NCBI GenBank assembly: GCA_913775795.1
Contig: CAJYLT010000039.1
Coordinates: 1 to 64,000 of the forward strand
Origin: an uncultured Sphingomonas sp.
GTDB taxonomy: Bacteria; Pseudomonadota; Alphaproteobacteria; Sphingomonadales; Sphingomonadaceae
DNA: 64,000 bases
Direction of reading: 5' to 3'
Shown: one piece after another, positions 1 through 9,679 of the stretch
Numbering within the stretch: position 1 is the first letter of the stretch
Layout of the letters: each line of letters starts with the position of its first letter
Notes under the pieces: model-generated
The model's database searches: none
What the model saw: the letters and a program-made list of their open reading frames with translations, nothing else
What the model was told of the DNA's origin: nothing
Translations under genes and position numbers: made by a program

Positions 1-24
1 GGCATTCGCCGCCGAACTCGAACA

Positions 25-54
25 GCAACGGGCGGGGTTAACCCCGCCCGTTGC
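25..54. terminator. Perfect 30-bp GC-rich palindrome
   Basis: Fifteen bases starting GCAACGGGCGGGGTT are followed at once by their exact reverse complement. With no central spacer the RNA loop would take its bases from the TTAA centre. It probably ends transcription of a gene to the left of the window. No long T-run follows, so efficiency is uncertain, and a protein-binding palindrome is possible. Confidence 0.5.
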
Positions 55-480
55 TTCACCTGCACTTATGCACGACAACACCGGTCAGTCTCTGGTTGCC
101 GCTGGATGAAAGGCGGGGGTCACGTCAATGTCCCTCCCCCGAATCTTGTACGCATCATGGGTAGAATGCTCGATGCAAGCTGGCCATGCTAGCCTACGTT
201 TATCCGCTGGACCGAAACCTCACGCGGATCCAACTGAGGTGAACGAGTGACTGGTTCTCGGGAGGGGCAAGGCGGTCGCCAGTGTCGGGTTCTGGGTCCA
301 TTCGGACGCTTGGTCGGAAAGCATCCGCTTCGCTTGTGCCGAGCGATCGGCGACCTATTCGGGTGAGGCGCGCGTTATCGGTCCTGCAACGGGCATACCG
401 ACGAAGCCTGTCACATCAAATGGATAGACACGCGGCCATTGCCCCGCGTAAGCGATCGACTAGAACTAAAGGGGGATTGC
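55..480. other. Leader region without a recognisable gene
   Basis: These 426 bases precede the autotransporter gene. Short frames are open here but none has a ribosome site with a recognisable product. The only clear signal is the purine-rich GGGGGATT just before the ATG at 481. The promoter of the autotransporter probably lies here, but I cannot place it. Confidence 0.4.
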
Positions 481-3400
481 ATGGTCGGGGGCAAGTCGCG
501 GGTTTACCGCGTGAGGGCGCGTGCGCTGGGAACGACGGCGCTGTTGCTCGGGATCGGCCAAGCCGGGACGGCCTTTGCGCAATGCGTGCCCGAACCCTCG
601 CCCGCAAACGGATCTGTCATCTGTAGCGGCACCGATAGCGACGGCCTCTCGGTCACCACGCGTGGCACCGACGTATCGGTCCTTGCCGATGCACGAGTGC
701 TGTCGGGCGGGGCGCCCGCGATCGACATCCGCTTGCCCACCGATATCTATGGCGCGCCGGTCCGGTTGTCGGTGGCGGGGACCGTCGATGCCGGGACGGC
801 TGCGGGCGTCAGGCTGATCGCGACCGCTCCGATGTCGGGTTTTGGTTCCGCGTCGGCCGAACTCAACATGACCGTCCTCGAGGGCGGCGTCGTGCGCGGC
901 GCTAATGCCGTCTTGCTCGATGGCCCGGCCTCTGGCTTTACGGGTGCGCGCGCCACGATCGACAATGCCGGGTCGCTGATCGGCACCGGCGGCCCCGCGC
1001 TGCGCTCGGCTACGCCGGATCGCGCGGGTTTCGACCGGATCGTCAATCGCGCGACGGGGCGGATCGGCGCAATTGCCGGCCCGGTGGGTTCGCTCGACAA
1101 TGCCGGCACGATCGACGGCGGCGCACTGAGCGCGGTCGATCTCGGCACCGCGTTCAACCTGACCTTCGGCGACTTCGTGAATAGCGGCACGATCACCGCA
1201 GCGGGGGCCGCCGCGACACTCGCGCTTCAGGGCAGCAACAAGACGCTGACCAACAGCGGCACGATCGAGAATCGCGGAACGGGCGCGGCGATCACGGGCC
1301 AGCGCCTCGATATCACCAACGCGGCGAGCGCCCGGATCGCGTCGATGGGCAGTACCGCCATCGACGCCCGACAGGGGCTTCAGCTCCGCAATGCCGGGAC
1401 GATTGTCGGCGATATCCTCGTGTCCGATGTCAGCGACGCGACGATCGACTCGAGCCTGGGGACGATCAACGGCAGGCTCCAGCTCGGCGCAGGCGACGAC
1501 ACGCTGGTCGCGCGGTATCTGGATGGGCGCGTCGTCACCGGCGTGACCGGCGCGATCGACGGGGGCGGGGGCATCGACGCGCTGCGCGTCCGCTTTGACG
1601 CCGACACGTCGCTGGCGACCGCGCTCACGATCCCGACCGCGTTCGAGCAGCTGAGGCTGGCCCCGGATCGCGATCGGACCGTCACCCTGGCAGACGGCTT
1701 CCTTGCGCCCGGCGTCGTGAGCCTCGCGGGCGAGGGGACGATCGTCAATACGACGACGCTGACGGGGGCGAGCGCGGTGGTCGTCGCCGACGAGCGCGCC
1801 CTCAACTCGTTCAACCCGCAATTCGTCAATGCGGGCGTGATCCGCGCGCTGGTGGCGAGCCTCGGGACCGCCGCCGTCAATCTCCAGCAGATCCGCCGCT
1901 TCGAGAACCAGGGGCGGATCGAGGCGGCGGGCGACGGCGTGCTGGTCAGCCTGGCCGACACCGTGGTCAACATGGGAACGATCGTCGCCGGCGGCACGGC
2001 GCTGGACGTGTTCAACGGCGCGTTCGACAATCGCGGCACCATCCGCTCGACCGGCGGCACCGCGCTCGTGCTTAGCGGCTCGACGGGGTTCGCGCCCGTC
2101 AACAGCGGCCGGATCGAAGGCGCGACCATCGCGGTCGACCTGAGCTCCGCCCTACGCAATGAAGGGACGATCGTCGCGGGCGATACCGGGGTCACGGTCG
2201 ATGCCTATGCGCAATTGCTCAACGCCGCGGGCGGGGTCATCACCGGTGGCCGCTTCGGGGTCGCCGCGTCGCAGTCCACTTTCAACGTCGCCGTCGCGAA
2301 TGCCGGCACGATCAACGGGGACGTCAGCCTGCGCAGCAACTTCGGCAACACGTCGGATGGCAATCGCTATTTCGCGCTGGCGGGCGGAGTGCTCAACGGC
2401 AACCTGACGCTCGGCCGCAACGACACGCTGATCGCCGAGCTGGCGAATGGCGGGCCGGGGACGTTCGCCGGGATCAACGGCACCGTCACCGCGACCGATT
2501 CGCTGCTGCGCTACCGCGTGCGCAGCGACGCCAGCGCATCCGTCACCGCACCCGCGGGTTTCGCGAGCACGGGCTTCGACCTGTACGATGGCGCGGCGCT
2601 GACGCTGACCGGCCAGTCGCAGCGGACGGTCGAGTTCGGGGGCGAGGGCAGCGTCGATCTTACTGCCGACATCACCGTCACCAATGCGCCCGCGCTTCGG
2701 TTCACGCCCCGCGCGATCGCGCCGGGCGAGCCCTTCGTGACCACTGAACGCGTCGCCGTCATCAGTCGCGGAACCCTGTCGCTGACCGACACCAACGACC
2801 AGTTCTACGGCGCGGCCGCGGTCTATCTGGGGGCGGGCGAGTTCACCAATCGCGGCACCATCAGCGTGCGCAATCTTTCGACCAACGGCGACCCCAACAT
2901 CCGTGCGATCGCAAGCGGATCCTTCGCCGGCGATCCCGGCAGGATCGTCAACGAGGGCACGATCGAGCTTTATCAGGCGATCGGCGTCGCCGACCTTGCA
3001 AGCTTCACGAACAGCGGCATGATCCGGCAGGTCGGCGGCACCGTCGCATCGAACGGTGTCGTCAATGTGCGTTCCCTCATCAACAGCGGCACGATCGAGG
3101 TCGCGGGCGGGGCCGTGCTTGCCGGCTATAACGGGCTTTCCATCGACAATTCGGGCCTGATCGCCAGCACCGGCGACGCGGCGATCGCCGTCTCGCGCTT
3201 CGGCGGGGGGATTGGCGGCCTCGTCGTCAACCAGGCGGGCGGCACGATCCGCGGCGGCGCGGGCGAGGCGATCCGCCTGAGCGGCGGCACCATCGACAAT
3301 CGGGGTACGATCACCGGATCGGTAAACCTGGCCTATAGCCAGTTCGGTGGCAGCACTTTTGCGTCCGGCGTCTACTTCGCCAATGGCGGGACGGTTTCCG

Positions 3401-6400
3401 GCGACCTCAGCTTCGGCGCCGGCAGTGACCTGCTGATCGTCCTGAACGATACGACCGGCGTCAGCGGCGCGATCGACGGCGGCTCGGGCGAGGACACGTT
3501 GGTCCGCGCGCGCGACACCAGCGGGACGATCACCCTCGGCACGCTGGCAGTCGCCGGTTTCGAGCGCGAGCAGGTGCGCGCGCTGGGCGCCGATACCGTC
3601 GTCACCGTCGCGGCGAACGCGCCGGTTGCGGGCGATCTCGCATTTTCGGGGGACGGCAGCATCGTCAGCACCGTGACGGTCGAGGGGGCCGTCACGCTCG
3701 GCAATAGCGGCTTCAACTCTTACAACGATCCGGGCGCGGCGCTGCTGCTCGCGGGCTTCACCAATCGGGGCGAACTGCGCGGTGGGGTGAGCGGATCGGT
3801 CGGCCGGTTCGTCAACGAAGGGACGATCGCAAAGGCGCCGAACGGCGGCTTCCATGGCGACGCGACGGTCGAGCTTTCGCGTCGCGGCGATCTCGACTTC
3901 CGCAACGCGGGCACGATCACCGGCAGCACCGACAATGCGGTGCTGCTCAACGCCTCGGGCTCGATCGCCGCGACCAACGGCGGCACGATCACGGGCGGTC
4001 TGTTCGCGTTTTCGCGGCCTGACACCAGTTATCCGGCGCCGGTCGCCGACCCGGTGACGGCGCGCACGATCTCGATCGTCAATAGCGGCACGGTCGCCGC
4101 GGTCGATCCGGCGGTACCCGGCGCGGACGTCCTGATCGACGCGCAGATCGCCGGGATCGACGGTGCCGGCGATGCGATCACCTTTGCCAACAGCGGCACC
4201 GTCGCGGGCGGCGTCACGCTCGCCGTCTATCGCGACTTCGGCTTCCCGGTCACCGCCCCGACGGATGGTGCTGCGGCCAGAACGCTCTCGGCGATCAATT
4301 CGGGGACGATCACCGGCAATTCGATCGGCCTTGCGGCCTATGTCGCCGGCTCGGCGACCGGCGGCGATACGGTCGGCCTGACCAACAGCGGCACGATCAT
4401 GGCCACCGGCATCGGCGGCACCGGCGTTTCGCTGGTGATCGACCGCGCCGGCCAGACCGCGGGCGCGATCGCGCTCACCAATAGCGGGACGATCCGCGCC
4501 AATGCCGGCGGCACGGTCGACCAGTTCGTCGATTATTGGACGGGCTTGACCTTCAAGACCACCATTGCCGCTTACGCGGTGGTCGTCGGCGCGCCCACCG
4601 GCGCCAAGTCCACGATCACCAACGCCGCGACCGGGACGATCGAGGCGACCGGCACGCTTTCCACGGCGATCGTCAGCGCCGGCGCGCTCGATCTCACCAA
4701 TGCGGGCACGATCCGCGGCGGGCAGGGGACGGTGCTTGCGCCCGGCGACCGATTGATCGGCTATAACGGGACCGACTATCTGGCGGGCGCGGTGCAGGCG
4801 CTGCGCGATGCGGACGATCGCATCGTCAACAGCGGCACGATCATCGGGTCGATCGACCTCGGCGGCGGCGACGACGTCATCGAGAATAGCGGCCGGATCG
4901 AGGGCAACGTCTTCCTCGGCGCGGGCGACGACGTGTTCCGCCAGCTCGCCAGCGCGGTGCTGATCGGCACGGTCGACGGCGGCGCGGGCAACGACAGCCT
5001 GATCATCGACGCGACCGGCGGCGGCGCGGTCAACGGCGACCAGTTCGTCAATTTCGACCGCTTCACCCAGGTCGGCAGCGGCAACGTCACCTATTCGGGC
5101 AATTTCCGGTTCGAGACGGTGGGCGTCAGCGGCGGCACCGTCACGATCGGCGCGGGCCAGACGCTGTCGAGCGCGGGCAGCACCGTCATCACCGGCAGTG
5201 AGGCGGACGAGACGGTCGTCAGCGACGGCACTGTCGCCGGCAGCATCGACCTGATGGGCGGCGCGGACCGCGTCGTCAATCGCGGGCGGATCGACGGGTC
5301 GGTCCTGCTCGGCACGGGCAACGACGTGTTCGTCGATTCGGCGGGCAGCAGCGTCGGCGGGACCGTCGACGGCGGCGCGGGCAACGACACCTACGCCGTG
5401 GTGCTGGCGGGCAACCGTAGCGGGATCGGTGCGCGGACGGGGTTCGAGCGGCTCGACGTGACGGGCGACGGGCGGCTTGCCCTGACCCTCGACCAGAGTT
5501 TCGCGGCGGTGACGCTGACGGGCACCGGACTCGACCTCACCCTGGCGGGCAACACGATCGGCACGATCACCGGCTCGGCGCTGACCGAACGCGTGAGCGC
5601 CGACGGCGACCTCGCCTTCGTCAGCCTCGGCGCGGGCGACGACACGCTGACGCTTGGCGCAGGCATCGCGGCGGGCCGCTACGACGGCGGCAGCGGCACC
5701 GACACGCTGCTCTTCACCGCGACCGGCCCGGTCACGCTGACGGGCATCGCCACCGGCTTCGAGCCGGTGTCGCTGGCGGGCGGTGCGCTCACCGTGGCGG
5801 GCACGCTCGGCAGCGAGGGCGCAGCGCTCGGCTTCGGTGCGGGCGACCAGCAACTGACGGTCGCCGCGGGCGGCACGCTGGCGGGCATCGTCGACCTGGG
5901 CGACGGGGCGGACCGCTTCCGCCTGGCCGCCGGCGGCACGCTCGTCGGTACCGTCTCGGGCGGGGCAGGGGACGACCGCGCGACGATCGAGCTGACGGGC
6001 GACCGCACGCTCGCGCCCGTGCTGATCGGTTTCGAGACGCTGGCGACCGAGGGCCGCGGCCAGCTCACGCTGACCGGCGCGCAGGGCTATTCGCTGGTCC
6101 TTGCCGACACCGATCTGGCGGTGGGACAGGGGAGCACGCTGACCGCCGAGCGCGTCCGCTTCGGCTCCGGCGACAACCGCTTCACCGTCTATGGCGCGTT
6201 TGCGGGGTCGGTCGATGGCGGCAGCGGCAGTGACGCGATCCTCGTCGCGGGCGGCAATGCTGCCTTCCTCGACATTGCCAGTGTCGAGCGGTTCGCGATG
6301 ACTGGCGGCGACGCCACGATCGCGCGCATGGCGGCGCTCGGGACCGTGGACCTGACCGGCGGGCGTCTCACGGGGCTTACCGGGTCGACGATCACCGCGG

Positions 6401-7872
6401 CGCAGATCAACGTTGGCAGCGGCGCGATCCTCGCCTCGGGCGGCACGATCAACGGCAATGTCGCGGTCGCAGGCACGCTCAGCCCCGGCGCGGGGGTCGG
6501 CACGATGACGGTCAACGGGAACGTCGCGCTCCAGTCGGGGTCGCGCAGCGTCTTCGAGCTCGGCGCCGACGCCGCCGACCGGCTGCTCGTGAACGGCGCG
6601 GTCACGATCGCGCAGGGGTCGACGCTTCAGCTCGTGCCCGTCGTGACGCTGCGCCCCGGCACCTCCTACGACCTGATCGTGGCGAGCGGCGGGATTACCG
6701 GCAGCTTCGGCACCGTCATCAAGCCCGACAGCCTGTTCGGCTTCGTCATCCAGCGCGCCGACCGGATCCAGCTGCTCGGCCAGTTCCTCGGCAACGCTGC
6801 CTTCACGCCCCAAGTGTCGGCGAGCATCGATTATGCCAACACCGCACTCGTCGCGCAGCCGGCGACGAGCCGGCTGTTCGCGGCGGTGCCCGCGCTCCTC
6901 GATGCACAGGGCAATTCGAACCCGGCCGCGTTCGCGCGGCTGACGCCCGAGCCCTATGCGACGGCAAGCCAGATCGGCGTCGACAATGCACTGGCGGTGA
7001 CCGGCGCGGCCCGCGGGCCGGCGTTCGCGACCGACGGCACCGACGTCCATGTCTATACCTTCGCGCAGGTCGTCGGGGGCTGGCATCGCCTGGGCGCCGA
7101 CCGGGGTGAGGGCGTGTCGGCGGCGCGCGGCCGCGACTATGGGTTCCTCGGCGGGATCGGCATCGGCAATGCCAGCTGGAACGTCGGCGCGTTCGGCGGC
7201 TATCTGAACAACCGCCAGGCGACCGAGCCGCTGGATGCGGTCACGCGGGCCGAGGGCTTCGTCGCGGGCATCCAGGCGCGCTATGCGGCCGAGGGCGGCT
7301 TCGGCGTCAACGCGACGATCCTCTACAACGGCAGCAAGGCACGGACCGAGCGCGCGCTGCCCGGCGCGGGCGCGGCGCAGGGTCGCTACGACCTCAATAG
7401 CTGGGTGAGCGACGTGTCGGTGAGCTATGCGGCCGAGATAGCCGGCGACTGGGCGCTGCGCCCCCATGCCGGCATCACCTATGTCCGCACCGATCGGGGC
7501 GGCCTGACCGAGAGGGGCGGCAGCCCGTTCGCGCTCACCGTCGCGCGCGACCGCCATGTCGCGGGCTTCGCCGACGCGGGGCTGTATCTGGGCCGCAGCG
7601 CCGCCTCGACCGCGGCGTTCCGGCCGTTCGTGTCGCTTGGCGCGCGCACCCAGATCGAGGGGCGGCGGGCCGATGCGCTCGCCGGCTATTCGGGGGCGGG
7701 GCTCGGCCTCGTCGCGCTGGGCGCACAGCGGGCGCCGGTCGTGGGCACGGTCGCCGCCGGGGTCGACTATCGCCTGACCGAAACGCTGGGCGTCTTCGCC
7801 ACCGCCGCATCGCAGGCGGGCCGCGACGATCACCAGGAAAGCGTGGCGGCCGGGGTGCGGCTGCGCTTCTGA
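481..7872 (+). CDS. Giant autotransporter outer-membrane beta-barrel protein
   Basis: The 2463-residue protein starts at ATG 481, behind GGGGGATT. A frame open from 439 would add 14 residues but lacks such a site. Residues 1-33 form a signal peptide (TALLLGIGQAGTAFA, then QCVPE). The passenger consists of degenerate beta-helix repeats with recurring N-S-G-T-I cores. It also carries many glycine/aspartate motifs (LGAGDDTL, DGGAGNDSL, LGTGNDVF, DGGSGTDTL) resembling RTX calcium-binding nonapeptides. Near residue 2000 lies an autotransporter-associated stretch (GTMTVNGNVALQSGS). The last roughly 280 residues form the beta-barrel domain (FLGGIGIGNASWNVGAFGGY) and end in RLRF with the usual terminal phenylalanine. 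The family secretes or displays the passenger through this barrel (type Va); adhesion or biofilm function is inference. The gene stands alone. Confidence 0.93.
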   Translation: MVGGKSRVYRVRARALGTTALLLGIGQAGTAFAQCVPEPSPANGSVICSGTDSDGLSVTTRGTDVSVLADARVLSGGAPAIDIRLPTDIYGAPVRLSVAGTVDAGTAAGVRLIATAPMSGFGSASAELNMTVLEGGVVRGANAVLLDGPASGFTGARATIDNAGSLIGTGGPALRSATPDRAGFDRIVNRATGRIGAIAGPVGSLDNAGTIDGGALSAVDLGTAFNLTFGDFVNSGTITAAGAAATLALQGSNKTLTNSGTIENRGTGAAITGQRLDITNAASARIASMGSTAIDARQGLQLRNAGTIVGDILVSDVSDATIDSSLGTINGRLQLGAGDDTLVARYLDGRVVTGVTGAIDGGGGIDALRVRFDADTSLATALTIPTAFEQLRLAPDRDRTVTLADGFLAPGVVSLAGEGTIVNTTTLTGASAVVVADERALNSFNPQFVNAGVIRALVASLGTAAVNLQQIRRFENQGRIEAAGDGVLVSLADTVVNMGTIVAGGTALDVFNGAFDNRGTIRSTGGTALVLSGSTGFAPVNSGRIEGATIAVDLSSALRNEGTIVAGDTGVTVDAYAQLLNAAGGVITGGRFGVAASQSTFNVAVANAGTINGDVSLRSNFGNTSDGNRYFALAGGVLNGNLTLGRNDTLIAELANGGPGTFAGINGTVTATDSLLRYRVRSDASASVTAPAGFASTGFDLYDGAALTLTGQSQRTVEFGGEGSVDLTADITVTNAPALRFTPRAIAPGEPFVTTERVAVISRGTLSLTDTNDQFYGAAAVYLGAGEFTNRGTISVRNLSTNGDPNIRAIASGSFAGDPGRIVNEGTIELYQAIGVADLASFTNSGMIRQVGGTVASNGVVNVRSLINSGTIEVAGGAVLAGYNGLSIDNSGLIASTGDAAIAVSRFGGGIGGLVVNQAGGTIRGGAGEAIRLSGGTIDNRGTITGSVNLAYSQFGGSTFASGVYFANGGTVSGDLSFGAGSDLLIVLNDTTGVSGAIDGGSGEDTLVRARDTSGTITLGTLAVAGFEREQVRALGADTVVTVAANAPVAGDLAFSGDGSIVSTVTVEGAVTLGNSGFNSYNDPGAALLLAGFTNRGELRGGVSGSVGRFVNEGTIAKAPNGGFHGDATVELSRRGDLDFRNAGTITGSTDNAVLLNASGSIAATNGGTITGGLFAFSRPDTSYPAPVADPVTARTISIVNSGTVAAVDPAVPGADVLIDAQIAGIDGAGDAITFANSGTVAGGVTLAVYRDFGFPVTAPTDGAAARTLSAINSGTITGNSIGLAAYVAGSATGGDTVGLTNSGTIMATGIGGTGVSLVIDRAGQTAGAIALTNSGTIRANAGGTVDQFVDYWTGLTFKTTIAAYAVVVGAPTGAKSTITNAATGTIEATGTLSTAIVSAGALDLTNAGTIRGGQGTVLAPGDRLIGYNGTDYLAGAVQALRDADDRIVNSGTIIGSIDLGGGDDVIENSGRIEGNVFLGAGDDVFRQLASAVLIGTVDGGAGNDSLIIDATGGGAVNGDQFVNFDRFTQVGSGNVTYSGNFRFETVGVSGGTVTIGAGQTLSSAGSTVITGSEADETVVSDGTVAGSIDLMGGADRVVNRGRIDGSVLLGTGNDVFVDSAGSSVGGTVDGGAGNDTYAVVLAGNRSGIGARTGFERLDVTGDGRLALTLDQSFAAVTLTGTGLDLTLAGNTIGTITGSALTERVSADGDLAFVSLGAGDDTLTLGAGIAAGRYDGGSGTDTLLFTATGPVTLTGIATGFEPVSLAGGALTVAGTLGSEGAALGFGAGDQQLTVAAGGTLAGIVDLGDGADRFRLAAGGTLVGTVSGGAGDDRATIELTGDRTLAPVLIGFETLATEGRGQLTLTGAQGYSLVLADTDLAVGQGSTLTAERVRFGSGDNRFTVYGAFAGSVDGGSGSDAILVAGGNAAFLDIASVERFAMTGGDATIARMAALGTVDLTGGRLTGLTGSTITAAQINVGSGAILASGGTINGNVAVAGTLSPGAGVGTMTVNGNVALQSGSRSVFELGADAADRLLVNGAVTIAQGSTLQLVPVVTLRPGTSYDLIVASGGITGSFGTVIKPDSLFGFVIQRADRIQLLGQFLGNAAFTPQVSASIDYANTALVAQPATSRLFAAVPALLDAQGNSNPAAFARLTPEPYATASQIGVDNALAVTGAARGPAFATDGTDVHVYTFAQVVGGWHRLGADRGEGVSAARGRDYGFLGGIGIGNASWNVGAFGGYLNNRQATEPLDAVTRAEGFVAGIQARYAAEGGFGVNATILYNGSKARTERALPGAGAAQGRYDLNSWVSDVSVSYAAEIAGDWALRPHAGITYVRTDRGGLTERGGSPFALTVARDRHVAGFADAGLYLGRSAASTAAFRPFVSLGARTQIEGRRADALAGYSGAGLGLVALGAQRAPVVGTVAAGVDYRLTETLGVFATAASQAGRDDHQESVAAGVRLRF

Positions 7873-7884
7873 GGGGCGCGCTGG

Positions 7885-7919
7885 CGGTCGTGCCGGACCC
7901 GGTAGAGCCGGGACGACCG
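7885..7919 (+). terminator. Hairpin after the autotransporter gene
   Basis: CGGTCGT-G-CCGG pairs with CCGG-G-ACGACCG across an 11-base loop, 13 bases past the stop codon. It is a plausible intrinsic terminator without a T-tract. It resembles the short palindromic intergenic repeats common in sphingomonads (compare 59630-59662). Confidence 0.45.
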
Positions 7920-8039
7920 ACTGCCGATGCGCTGCGGGCAGGCACTCCAAGGGTTGCGACCGGTTCTGACGCAGCAACATCGCATCGCTTGCCCATCGTC
8001 CACCCCGAAAGGCCGATCATGCGCCGTTTCGACCTTTAA

Positions 8040-8126
8040 AAGTTCAAGCTGACCAGCTTTGCCAAGTGCCCAAAGCTGCTGTGGCTGCAGGCTCATAGCA
8101 CCAAGCTCGCGCACCATCCTCGTTAG
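8040..8126 (+). pseudogene. Fragment resembling the DUF2779 N-terminus
   Basis: This 29-codon open stretch reads KFKLTSFAKCPKLLWLQAHS and ends at TAG. It matches the form of the N-terminal Cys-Pro-x-x-Leu-Trp-Leu motif of DUF2779/Cas4-like proteins, which the intact gene at 13336-14859 carries as CPRSLWL. An in-frame TAA lies directly upstream (8037-8039) and there is no start codon. It is therefore at most a relic, lying at the edge of the decayed mobile region. Calling it DUF2779 rests on one short motif. Confidence 0.35.
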
Positions 8127-8189
8127 AACAACGTGATCGGCGACGATTACAATAACCGCCCATTTCGACTGCTTAACTGTGATGAGGTT

Positions 8190-8439
8190 TCATTCAAAAG
8201 TCGCTTTTGTTTCGCAGGCCTGTAAAAATGCTGAGGAGCCCAACGGCTTACGGTCGGGGCTGCGGTAATCGATCGGCTTCACGCGCTTGGTCTTGGCAAG
8301 GCTGAAGAACGGCCGCTCCATCATCTCCCGCTGGTCGCACAGTGGCAGGTCGGCGAGATAAGGGAGGAGTAGGTCGAACTGTTCGAAGACCCGCTGGCGC
8401 TCGGCGCGGATGACACGCTGTTTCCCCGGGGAAACACGG
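8190..8439 (-). pseudogene. repA: Truncated plasmid replication initiator RepA
   Basis: Read on the minus strand, the frame contains FDLLLPYLADLPLCDQREMM followed by ERPFFSLAKTKRVKPIDYRSPD. This is the N-terminal signature of the RPA/RepA family of plasmid replication initiators (typically DQQEMMERPFFSLAK...). Similarity stops after about 60 residues and the frame closes in unrelated sequence, so most of the protein is missing. No start codon with a good ribosome site is evident. It lies just beyond parB on the same strand, a typical plasmid backbone neighbour. It is interpreted as a non-functional remnant of an integrated plasmid. Confidence 0.7.
8419..8436. promoter_or_regulatory. parS-like palindrome
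   Basis: The perfect 18-base palindrome TGTTTCCCC/GGGGAAACA sits between the parB stop and the repA remnant. Its outer half-sites TGTTTC and GAAACA are those of the classic 16-base parS (TGTTTCACGTGAAACA); only the core differs and is two bases longer. That position is a usual one for a plasmid centromere site. Binding by ParB is inferred. Confidence 0.55.
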
Positions 8440-8448
8440 GGCCCGCGA

Positions 8449-9498
8449 TCACCGGACGAGCCCCCGCCCTTCGGCCTCGAGCTGCGCCAGCGCGGCGTGC
8501 AGCGCGTTGGCAAGGTCGTTCGTATCCGCGCTCAACCCGGCATGCAGCCGGATCGTCACCCCCTGCCGGTTGACCGACTGGACGCTGAGCCCTGGGCGGC
8601 TATGCGGCGTCGTCCAGACGAACGGGGCCGGGCCTTCGCCGGCATCGGTATTCGGGGAATCCATTAGCCGGCGCAGCACGGCTGCGGCAGGATACGGGGG
8701 CTGCCCCGCCACGCGCCTCGCCGCCTGTTCCTTTGCAATTCCCCGCGCGGCGGTGAGGATCGCCCGCGCCGCTTCCTTGCCGTCGAGCGCCGGGGCGAGG
8801 GCATCGCCGGGCTTCAGCTGCACCTCGGCGGGGGAGGCTAAGGCGGCGATCACGCCGTGGGGGATCCCCGCGACCTTGATCATCTTCGACAGCCAGCCCT
8901 TGGACAGCTTCAGCCGCTCGGTCATCCGCGTCAGGTGGTAGCCGTAATGACGCCTGAGCGCGGCGGCATAATTACGCGGGCGCTCGAGGTCCGACACGTC
9001 CTGGCACGCGCGGTTCTTGAGATCGGCGAGGCGGAAGGCGGCCTCGTCGTCGAGCATCGCGACCTGCGCCACGAACCGCATCTCGGGGCTGGCTGTGCGT
9101 GCGCAGCCAGCTGATCGACCAGTGGCGGCGGGTGCCGGCGATCACCTCGAACTCGTGGTTGGGGTCACGCTCGATCCGGCGCATGACCGCGGGGATCTTC
9201 TGCCCGCCCTCGGCGATGATCGAAGCGATGAGCTCGCGGCAGCCCGTCTCGGTCAGATGCGCGTAGGAGCGCGCGTTGCCCGGCCAGATCGGAATTCGCG
9301 CGGGATCGAGCAGTGACGCGTCACCAGCCGCATCTAACCCTAGGAGACGCGCGCCAGCGCCGATTCACGCGCCAAGAGCGAGCCGCCGGGCGCGCGCACG
9401 CGCGCGGGCTCGGGGGAAAGGGGCGGTGTCGCCGCGGCGTGCGCGGCAAGCTCATCGGCCGGGAGAACCGCGATATAATCGGATTGCTTACGTGCCAC
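8449..9498 (-). pseudogene. parB: ParB/RepB/Spo0J partition protein, two frameshifts
   Basis: Three minus-strand frames join into one ParB of about 350 residues. It would start at GTG 9498 (GGAGA seven bases upstream) with VARKQSDYIAVLPADELAAH. The first frame closes at 9340, while similarity resumes in another frame around 9350-9330 (LLDPARIPIWPGNARSYAHL, then FEVIAGTRRHWSISWLRTHSQP). A second shift falls in the G4 run at 9085-9088. Removing one base there gives QPEMRFVAQVAMLDDEAAFR, and the helix-turn-helix part (YHLTRMTERLKLSKGWLSKM) then reads to the end. The family loads at parS and segregates plasmids with ParA. No parA is present. Two separate lesions and a broken repA next door argue for a pseudogene. 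Confidence 0.8.
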
Positions 9499-9679
9499 GA
9501 GGGTTCTCCGGCGCGGAATATATACACAACTTAAACGGGTGGGACAGCGAATCAGACTGCGGCGTTGAGTACATCGTCCTGCATTCAGAAGAACCTCGCG
9601 CACGTTGAGCAGGTTTTCGAACATATAGCCGAGCCGTCGTCCGTTTTACGCCCCCGGGCGCAAAGGACAGGCGTCCATT

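Noticed and set aside
2152..7980. A 1942-codon open frame antisense to the autotransporter gene
   Set aside because: It is R/A/D-rich low-complexity sequence that mirrors the repeats of the plus-strand gene in high-GC DNA. It lacks a ribosome site and any known domain, so it is a shadow.
8449..9498. Programmed frameshifting in parB
   Set aside because: There are two separate shifts, neither at a known slippery signal, and the adjacent repA is truncated. Decay explains this better.
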